Assembly (NCBI GenBank): GCA_021234155.1
Contig: JAJEKV010000077.1
Location: forward strand, 4,206,496 to 4,270,495
DNA length: 64,000 nt
DNA from: Isoetes taiwanensis
Taxonomy: Eukaryota > Streptophyta > Lycopodiopsida > Isoetales > Isoetaceae
Direction: 5' to 3'
Numbering within the stretch: position 1 is the first letter of the stretch; each line of letters opens with the position of its first letter. A program made the translations under genes and the position numbers. Shown piece by piece: positions 56,331-64,000 of the stretch. The notes below the pieces were generated by a model, which was not told where the DNA came from, made no database searches, and saw only the letters and a list, made by a program, of their open reading frames with translations.

Positions 56331-57719
56331 AAAGTACATACAAAATCCTAAAATCTAACCATATATATTTGGTAACGTCATTTTTGTTTTCACGCCCCCC
56401 ACATGCTACATTCTTAATTGGTACACTTCCCCAGTATATTGACGCATACACTTTTTGTGCTTTGAGATCATACTACGTATGTTCTTTACAAAAGGTTGCT
56501 CAACAATATTTCTATATGCCCGTGAATAGATTTGATTTGTATTTTTTTCCTTTTATATAAGGTTTGATGCAATTCTAGCATGTGTCACGCATAAATTAAA
56601 TTCAGTATTAGATATGTTAATTTATGCATGTACCCATAGAAATTTTAAAAATCCCTAAAAAAGAAGCTATCAACCCTATGTTTTTTCTTAGAGTATGCTC
56701 TCTGGTCATACCTTCAATTCCCCCTCGATATCTTGGGTTAATCTTCCGATATACATTGATTGAGGGTTGAGAAAATTCGTGAAATTAGACAATTGACCTT
56801 GCTATTTTCAACCTCGACCATTCCTTTTTTCCCATTTAGTGAAATATTTATAACCATTGATGATTGATCCGGTTAGCGAACTTGCGTTGGTCGAGGTACA
56901 AGATTTGTTGCAAGGTTGTGCTTTGAGATGGTAATGGTACACATTTATTAGTGCTTATATGGCCCATTCAACTTGATGTTCATTGCATAATGTTCAATAG
57001 ATCTCCACCACTTGAAATTGGGTGTCTAACTCTAAGGTGTCTTAAGGAGTCTGATGTAACAAGTTGCAATTGCTCCTAAGTCAGATTGGTCTCTTAAAGA
57101 TCTGACATTATAAAACTAGTAAGGCTCCCCAAAAGAAGAGCTTACATATCTTTCGATTACATCAACATTTCTACAACAAAGCTAATATCACTTTCTCTTG
57201 GGGATGCATTCAATGAAGACCCTTATGGAGCTAGATGCACGGGTATTTACATTCAAATTCATCTTAAGGAAAGCCTTTGTTCTTGTTTTTCAATGTTTAA
57301 TTATACTTACTTTTTTTGCGATTGCAATAAGTTGCAAAGAAGTTGGAAATTGCCATTTTGGATCAAAAAGGCAAAAGGGGGTGAAAGCTTACTCTACGAT
57401 TTCCTAGTACACAATGACGTTGGTTTGCGACTTCTTTGCCATCAATAAGATAGATGGTACCAATAAACTTCTAAGATCATGCTTTGTGTCCCTTGTAGAA
57501 CTATCAAACTCAAATTCAACCATAGTAGATTCTAGAAAGATTTACAGTCCTCCACAATATAGGGCACCCCAAGATAGACTTAATAGTCGAGATATTATAA
57601 GTTGTAACTAGTCTAAAGTTGGGAGTTATTGGTAGCAATGAGCAAGATCTGCAGAGCACTGTTAAAGATTTGGAAGAATTTAGAGAAATAAAGCCAACGA
57701 ACCTATTGATGATGAAGAG
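56331..57719. other. Spacer, nothing recognised
   Basis: AT-rich, no supported gene. The end of repeat copy 2 may extend some way into this stretch, but the third copy leaves the window at the equivalent point, so the boundary cannot be fixed. Confidence 0.4.
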
Positions 57720-57786
57720 GTTCTATACTATACTTATTGTAGTAAAGTGTCACAAAAGATGTCGTTTGCATTTCATTCTATACTTA
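57720..57786 (+). repeat. Dispersed repeat family, copy 3, left part
   Basis: GTGTCACAAAAGATGTCGTT, then TGCATTTCATTCTATACTTA, identical in wording to copies 1 and 2. The match stops exactly at the A at 57,786, where the Helitron begins. Confidence 0.85.
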
Positions 57787-58134
57787 TCCGCCGGAAAATA
57801 TTTCCGAATTTCTAAAAATCGGGGAAAAAAAACTTTGGTATGATTTCAGGTTCGAGATATCATAGATAGTTTGGAGCAGGGATTATTTTCCAGCATGAAG
57901 GCCGTGTGGAGGACAGGGATAGTAGGTTTTCTTTGTAGAAATCTCTTGGTGTGCGGACTGGCTCATGGATGGATTCAAAGCTCCATGCCAATAGCTGTCG
58001 GTTCTGGACCACGCCGACCACGCCATAGTTCTGCTTCAGTAAGGCCCTTATTCACCAGTAGACATGTATATTGTGCTCTTTCAATTCATTGGATTCTTCC
58101 GTCATGCTCCTCTGATTTTTTCGATACCAAAATC

Positions 58135-58492
58135 ATGGCCGCCACCTCCAGATTTCTCCCTTTCGTCGTTCTTCTTTTTGGACTGCTGATTCCCTGTTTT
58201 GCATCGTAAAATCGGAAGAAAATGCTTCGAATTTTTTCCCGAATTGTTTTTGAGGCTGATAAAAAGGCTTGAGTCTTCCTTGAAATGTGCCTTAATTTGA
58301 ATTACTCTGTTTGCTTTTTGTCGTTCTTGACTAGAAGTATGATTTTTTAAAAGTTTGCTTTCAAGAATGTGTTTAATCTGTGTAGAGCGTTGGAGTGAAT
58401 TATGGCAGACTCGGCAATAATCTTCCTACAAATCCACAAGTTGTGGGACTTCTCAAATCGTTCCACATAAAGAAGGTGAGGATTTTCGATTT
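58135..58492 (+). pseudogene. Captured 5' end of a GH17 glucan endo-1,3-beta-glucosidase gene
   Basis: Exon 1 (58,135-58,205) encodes a signal peptide (MAATSRFLPFVVLLFGLLIP, then CFA). After a GT...AG intron, exon 2 from 58,388 reads VGVNYGRLGNNLPTNPQVVG, then LLKSFHIKKVRIFD. This is the invariant N-terminal sheet of glycoside hydrolase family 17 (GVNYGR-GNNLP, V--LLK----K-VR-YD). Homology stops at about 58,492, immediately before the usual D-L-AL segment, so the catalytic Glu residues and over 90 percent of the enzyme are absent. The ~350 bases upstream, back to the Helitron 5' end, may be the native promoter and leader of this gene. Confidence 0.85.
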
Positions 58493-60130
58493 CGTGATTG
58501 CATGCTTACAGGTTGATTTCTGCTTAGAGATAGATTCAAGCTCCAATTTGTAGGTTAAGGTTGTGATTTGCTTCTTTCAAAGGAAAGCAACACTATAGGA
58601 GGAATGTTACTGCCTAAATCTGTCATAGATGAAGATGAGAATGGACACAATAAGGTTTATTGAATGAAGGCATTTATTTTTTGTTTCTAGGGTCAGAATC
58701 TGCTTTGAATCTATATTTTTTGCTTGGTGTTCTTTGTGAATTGACATCTCTCTGGAATTAATTTACTGTAGGTTTTTTCAATGTGTATGTTCTAGCTGGG
58801 TTTGCTGCTTACAACGGATTTGCTTCTTGGATGAATTTTTGCATATACAGTTTTGCCTCTTCGTCGCTACAATGGCCGTGGATGGAGAGACCTTCAATTA
58901 TGATTTGGTGTGAAGCGGATTTACGGTAAGGGCCATAAAGAATTTATGGTTTTTTTGAAATGTAAGCTGGTTTAAATGAACTGAATCTAGGAGTTCATAT
59001 AAGCAGGAATAGGGCATACTGTCTGGTCCTTGAATGCGAAATTATGAATGACCTTGAATGTGAAGGTGGGTGGAATTCCTTATGCTGCATGCTAGGCTGT
59101 CTACAATATCTGTCTTAGGTATGGGTCAAGATTGTGCTAACTATTTGTTGTATCTTTCGAACAGATTAGTATTTTAGTTGAGGCACCATTCAATAGGGCA
59201 CGCTTTCACACAAGCAAGGTAATGAAAAGCTATTATTCTAGGTATGATGCTTCTTTCTGCTTTTGCCAATCCGAACTTTTGTGACATTCATTGTGTGAAC
59301 TTCTGAAAATGAGGTAGTGCCGGATTGTTCAAGGTTAGAAGAATCTATGTCTCAAGTTTTCTCTTTATTCTATAAGTGTAATTTATTACTTGCATGAAGA
59401 TGACTTGCTCTTTTCCTCCGTTTATATGCTATTCCAGTCAAATAATCACTTTTTGTCTCTTTTTTCCTCTGATATTTGAACAACAAGGAAGAATCTTCTT
59501 ACATTCTGAACCCAGTCTGTCATGTTAACTTCCGGTGCTTTTGGGGTCAGTTTGTCTTCATATGTTCATTTGCCTTTTCTTTTTAGGTTCTGCGTCTTCA
59601 AGACCTGACAATACACTGACATTTGTTGTATCCTCGATTTAATTGTTGGTTTTTTATTTCATTGCAACTGCTTCTGCCAAATGAGTCTCTAGAAACAGTC
59701 TACAAGTTTAACCTTCTTGCCTAATGCACGTGTCCTATGGCAATCTAGATTTCAAAAGGGTTAATTTGTGCACTGCACTGATTTCACACTGCCACTGCCA
59801 CTGCTCTGCCAGAGTTCATGCTTTAAGGACGCAAGAAAGCAGGTAGGTATTGCTTTGTGCAGTTCATTATCCTTCCGACCATAGGTCTCAGGTCTCAAGT
59901 AAGCAAATTATATTTAATGTTGCTTTTGCTTGCAGATAATTTTGGTTGTGCATCAACCTCTATAAATAAATTGTGTTTGCAGGGTTGCCTTGAAGAACTG
60001 ACACTGTCATATGAAGACCATGTTGTTTGTTATTTTTATCCACTTTGGTGTTCCACTTCTGTTTTCACTAAGCATGTCTTTATCCAATTTCGTTGGTATC
60101 AGACATCAAGGCTTTTACATACAAGTTCCT
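58493..60130. other. Helitron interior, unrecognised
   Basis: AT-rich with intron-like T-rich stretches. Its texture is that of plant introns, possibly from the captured genes, but I could not identify exons. Confidence 0.35.
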
Positions 60131-60137
60131 TAGCTTG

Positions 60138-60620
60138 CACCAGCGCAGCCTGGCTCTATGATGGGCAGTCTTGCTAGCACAGTGGCATAAGGTAATGTCT
60201 TTTTTATTTGATTGTGTTTTTGTTGTTTAGACTATTAATTCGGGTGTTGTGACGAGGAATCGCTTATGGAAATGGCAATGCAATTGCGCACCACATGTGG
60301 AATGGCAATGCAATTGCTCGTCGTGCAGTTGATGACATCATGGGACCTACACTGGTGCAAGAGAGTCCAATCAACCACGAGTTTGCTGGCACTCACAACT
60401 ATTGGAGCTGCTGATGCATGTGGCAATCATATGAAGGCATTCCAAGCTGTAAGTTATTGGAACAAATCTTGCTTGAAATTTTATGCTGTTTGTTTGCTGT
60501 CGTACTATCAAAATGACCTGCAATTTTTGCAATGACTTGGGAATGATATCACCAGGTGCCAATTCTATATGGACATGCTTGCTAAATGTCAGAGCAGTTC
60601 GACAACTTCTGCTACGAGTC
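60138..60620 (+). pseudogene. Captured CHCHD2/10-like twin-CX9C gene fragment, broken
   Basis: Three exon pieces are readable. About 60,138-60,190 reads APAQPGSMMGSLASTVA and then a TAA where the family has Gln. Then 60,257-60,448 (after an AG acceptor) reads GIAYGNGNAIAHHM, a repeated NGNAIARRAVDDIMGP, and after a stop and frame change DACGNHMKAFQA. Finally about 60,530-60,620 reads GNDITRCQFYMDMLAKCQ. The plant CHCH protein has GMAFGTGSAIAHRAVD-VMGPR, then C-X9-C, then CQFYMDMLSEC. The second CX9C (CQFYMDMLAKC) is complete here. These small proteins are imported into the mitochondrial intermembrane space and folded by disulphide relay. Defects: in-frame stops, a ~20-base duplication in the hydrophobic segment, and a frameshift before the first CX9C. 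Confidence 0.8.
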
Positions 60621-60624
60621 GCCT

Positions 60625-63398
60625 TCTCATCTGCTATTCCAGTTTGTTGAGGGTTTTGGGATATAATTGTATTGTGTTCTTCAGAAATTTATAAGGCTAT
60701 AGGGCAGGTGATGCTTTCTTTGCTAATAATAGTTTTGTTGGCATCGATGCTGCACTAAGCTGAAGGATCAGATGAGATAGTGAGACAAAAACGATGGCAT
60801 AAAATTGTTAATAAGTGGCCTTACCTTATCTTGTACCTGGCCCGTACTATGAATCTTCAACCTTGCCTCTTGCACCATGGCCCATGCGTTCGCACACAGT
60901 TTCTTCCGAGAGGGCATATCAGAAGAGGTTGCTTCAGTTCTAGCTCCAAAAACCAAACTAAATTTCAACACAGTTTCCTGCATCAAAGATCGTAAGTGCA
61001 AATTTCCTTCTTCGAGTTTGAGCATTTTGGTCAATCAAGTTTGTATTATTGTAGAAGGAGCTGGAGGTAGTGAGGATTGGAGAAAACGCTCCAAGCCCAT
61101 CAAGCCTAAAGATCACTGCAGGTAGTAGCGAACCTAATGCGTCTACTAAATGGTGGAAATGTTTAATCTTAAGGTCTTCATTGCCAGCCAATGCGGGTTG
61201 TGCGATACTTATTACATAGCTCATGTGAAGGAATCCTGTGCATTTTTGGGCGATGGAATGTCCAGAATTGAGGTACACAATATGCATTTGGTTGCAGTGT
61301 GTTGACAATGCACTGCCTGACTAAAATGCATGGATAGGAGTTAGAGTCCAAAGTTCATGGAAGAGGGAGAAATCACGAATCTCTTGATGACTTGCACTTT
61401 GGTGTTCACAAGCAAATGCTATATGCCCGGAAGATCCAACCTATAGAAGGCAAGTGCTCATTATTTATCTGCTGGACCCCATTTACACATAGCAACTTGA
61501 TGGGCCATTTACTGTATCATGTGCAGACAAAAACATATTTTCTGCAATAAAATTGCAAAAGCTCAGCTTGAAGAATTGAAATACTTCCAAATAGGAAATG
61601 ATTTTGTTAACTTTATATTTTTACTCTCAAGCCTGAAGTGTTCCTATTTAAAAACTTCTCTTTTTGGAGCTCATGAAGAGAACAGACAAAATTTGATAAC
61701 AATCTACAAGCTTGAATTCATTCACTTTGTGAAAGAACTTGGAGTGCCAAAAATGTTGAGTAATGACCAAAACTAGGGAAAGATCTAGAAAGCATTGCTT
61801 CTTACTTTAGATAAGTATGACAGAAAGGGGCTTATTACTTATTCTTCCTAGCAGGTGCGCAATGGACAGGTATTGTGACAGCAATTGCCATAGAAATGTT
61901 GAGAACTGGCGTGTTGAAGCTGTAATATGCGTACAAAGGTTCCATGGCCACTTACTATGTTAACTTTATACAATGTGCGACTGACAATATAGCTTAATTG
62001 GGTGCTTCACCTGGTTTTCAGTGACCTAAATGATCGGTTTAGTCCAAGATCTGTACTTGCGAGGTTTGTTTGCTTCCAACATTTCTGCAATGGTATTATA
62101 CTTATTTGTATTATACTTATTTGTGCTTAGGTAGATGCAGCGATTGCAGGCATCTTAAGCATCTAATATTGAGTGGAAGCTTTTGCAGTTCCCATTTTAT
62201 GTTGTGCTAGAAAAACAAGAAAGCCTATTACTTTTAGACTGCACCATAGAGTGCTCTTAAAGAGCCTAATAATAAACTCAAAACTCAAAAGGAGAGTAAA
62301 GAAAAAAAGGAAGAAGAAGTAACGTCTACTAAAGATTCCTCATTATTCCTGATGCAAATTGCGAGGAGCTAGGAGATCTAGATTCCTCATTCCTGATGCA
62401 AATTGCAAGGAGCTAGGAGATCTGAGTTTATTTCCCTGTAAAATTACCAAAGCATCTCTTTAATTAAGTGCTTAGCTTCATTTTGCATGTTTCCCTTTCA
62501 ACTTAAAATCCTGATCATGCTTAGCTTCATTTCTTTGCTTGCATTTGGAACAGTAATTGCGACATGAGCCTTCCTAGATCTTTGTGCGCCATGACCGATT
62601 CTCTTGGTTACGTACTTAGTATAGTCATTTTAATTTCTAACTTTGTTTAAAATGCATGCGTATTTATGTTAGTGTGTTAATGCTTGCAAACACAGGGAAC
62701 ACATTTGTGTAAAAAACTTAGGGTTAGCTAGAATTGTGGAAGAGATGCATCCAAGAGAAATATTTTGTCTGCAAATGTGCATCCAAAAGAAATATTTTGT
62801 CCACAAAAGTGGTTGGATCAAGTTGTTAATCTTGCCATCCATGAACACGACATTTAAAAGTTGATTGAAACATTGAATGGCCTAGCTGTAATATTATTCC
62901 GTTATTGAAAAAATTGAGCCAATGCTGACCTTATACATTGCACATACAAAATTTTATTCAAGAACAAAACTGTTTGAAGTTTACATTGACAGATTTATTT
63001 ATAGCTATCCTTCAAAAAGAAACAAACTACATAAATGCCATAATGCCAATGTGTAATAATAAAGCCCAAGATTTCTACCATATGAATGCACTTTAACTTG
63101 CTTCAATCTCCAATAGAAACAATACTAGAATTCAACATTGTGTCCCACTCCATGCTAAACCTTATCTCCCTCTGTAAGTATAGTCATATAATACCAAAAT
63201 GTTCTGCATCCTCAATCATCACTTACATCACTTGCATCTTTTACATCACTTCTACCATTTCAATTCATAACAATTGTTGCCAAGACCATCAATCTCCAAC
63301 TACAATGGTATTGTTCATTTAACATTACACCATAAAACTACCTCACAAACAAACATAATACAACTACAAGACAACCACTCCTACAAAAAATTGCTAAA
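60625..63398. other. Helitron 3' interior, unrecognised
   Basis: There may be a further captured piece near 60,877-61,010 (open frame MAHAFAHSFFREGISEEVAS), but I do not recognise its source. A ~45-bp duplication (AGATTCCTCATTCCTGATGC, then AAATTGC.AGGAGCTAGGAGA) lies at 62,333-62,423, and a ~32-bp one near 62,750-62,810. Confidence 0.35.
62333..62423 (+). repeat. Two tandem ~45-bp units
   Basis: Direct duplication within the Helitron. The second copy lacks three bases (ATT) and has one substitution. Confidence 0.9.
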
Positions 63399-63415
63399 GC
63401 CCGGCAACGCCGGGC
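63399..63415 (+). other. Helitron 3' terminal hairpin
   Basis: GCCCGGC AAC GCCGGGC, a perfect 7-bp GC stem, followed by ACCATAA and the terminal CTAG at 63,423-63,426. Plant Helitrons use this hairpin as the strand-transfer stop signal. Confidence 0.9.
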
Positions 63416-63426
63416 ACCATAACTAG

Positions 63427-64000
63427 TAATAGTAAAAAAGGTTCTCGAAATGTCACACAAAAGATGACCTCTGCATCTTGGGAACACATTTATATCAAAT
63501 TGCCTATTCCTTATCTATCATAGTAAACTGAGTTGAATGCTAGTAGTAAGATTTTCACACTTTGGTATTATCATGTTCTCTTAGGTGAGAACAACACTTG
63601 ACGACTTTTGCAACAATAAAGTTGGAACTCCACTCCAAACCATGAAGTTACATATATATGAGGGAAACAAATCAAGATCTAACTTTATTCGCGCGTAAGC
63701 CCGCGTTATCCAAAAATTTGGCCAAATCTCTAAAATTAGCAAAGCACAAAGTGTTCTTGACCACAGAAGAAGAAAAGAAGAAAAAAATCCAAACTTTCAA
63801 AATTTTACATCAACATATGACCCAAATGTAGTCTAAAATTTAGCAAGTGTGAATGGGGCGTTCACCTCCGAATCAAAACTAATAAGATTAGGAGAGGGTA
63901 ATGGAGCATCTTCAAAATAATTAAACCTTCCCATTATTGGGTCAAGCCACATCCATTGCTATTTTTTGTACACCTTTTTGCTCATAGGCACATGTATTCG
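63427..64000 (+). repeat. Dispersed repeat family, copy 3, right part
   Basis: Resumes with TAATAGTAAAAAAGGTTCTC and follows copy 2 through blocks A (end), B, C and D to the window edge (CACATGTATTCG). The copy continues beyond the window. Confidence 0.85.

Larger units (their letters stand above)
57787..63426 (+). mobile_element. Helitron, 5,640 bp, non-autonomous, with captured gene fragments
   Basis: It begins TCCGCCGG and ends CTAG. A perfect GC hairpin (stem GCCCGGC/GCCGGGC, loop AAC) stands 11 bases before the 3' end. It sits between A (57,786) and T (63,427). The sequence left of it (CATTCTATACTTA) and right of it (TAATAGTAAAAAAGG) together rebuild the uninterrupted sequence present in repeat copies 1 and 2, with one base difference and no target-site duplication. 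These are the hallmarks of Helitron rolling-circle insertion. No RepHel (replication initiator-helicase) coding was found, so it would need a helper. It carries parts of a GH17 glucanase gene and of a CHCHD2/10-like gene, both in the plus orientation and both with introns. Confidence 0.88.

Noticed and set aside
57871-58209. A single 112-codon protein starting at 57,871
   Set aside because: The last 24 codons are the GH17 signal peptide starting at 58,135. The preceding part is upstream leader sequence that happens to be open in the same frame.
60877-61010. A third captured gene in the Helitron
   Set aside because: The frame MAHAFAHSFFREG is open for 82 codons, but I could not match it to any family and alternative frames are equally open.

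Overview
This window looks like nuclear DNA of a land plant with a large, transposon-rich genome. The evidence is one intact spliced gene with GT/AG introns (a MAPEG-family microsomal glutathione S-transferase, 25.1-25.9 kb), relics of other plant genes, a pentatricopeptide-repeat (PPR) relic, and several kinds of decayed retroelement. The wording of the PPR relic (target-style phrases such as PDKIVFLTIL, ALPNGKLMHA, HGKCGRLTDA) resembles the large PPR families of ferns and lycophytes. I therefore lean towards a seed-free vascular plant, but the sequence does not settle this. Nothing suggests bacterial or organellar DNA.

Layout. 1-2.5 kb: GC-rich and unrecognised. 3.8-4.7 kb: minus-strand LINE ORF1 relic with an A-tail. 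5.2 kb: a SINE. 9.2-15.1 kb: Ty3/gypsy relics (a plus-strand gag-pol pseudogene abutting a minus-strand RNase H/integrase fragment, then a minus-strand integrase whose D,D-35-E residues are intact). 15.8-16.5 kb: a tandem pair of minus-strand SINEs. 17.3-22.4 kb: a LINE split by a ~3.87 kb terminal-inverted-repeat DNA transposon that carries an array of palindromic ~200-bp repeats. 22.4-22.9 kb: a second LINE on the opposite strand. 23.9 kb: another SINE. 25.1-25.9 kb: the MGST3 gene. 27.4 kb: fragment of a CAP10-type O-glucosyltransferase gene. 30.9-32.4 kb: a complete gypsy-type LTR followed by an initiator-Met-tRNA primer-binding site. A decayed copy of the LTR lies at 42 kb. 37.8-38.8 kb: minus-strand urate oxidase pseudogene. 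40.1-40.5 kb: tandem SINEs. 44.4-45.1 kb: minus-strand LINE reverse transcriptase. 46.8-48.7 kb: possible minus-strand exons of an unrecognised gene. 49.5-51.5 kb: PPR pseudogene. 52.3-52.9 kb: minus-strand intact MED26-like ORF with a duplicated C-terminal motif. 53-64 kb: a dispersed repeat family in three copies.

The main find is at 57,787-63,426. A 5.64 kb element begins with TC, ends with CTAG, and has a 7-bp GC hairpin 11 bases before its 3' end. It sits precisely between A and T in one copy of the dispersed repeat, and the other two copies show the uninterrupted site. This is a Helitron. It contains at least two gene fragments with intron-exon structure: the 5' end of a GH17 beta-1,3-glucanase gene and a broken CHCHD2/10-like twin-CX9C gene. 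That is the signature of gene capture.

Functional reading. Only MGST3, and perhaps the MED26-like ORF, look able to make a protein. The rest is a stratified record of insertions. The order can be read in places: a LINE then a TIR transposon, and a dispersed repeat then a Helitron. All comparisons were made by eye from remembered family features; no database search was run.
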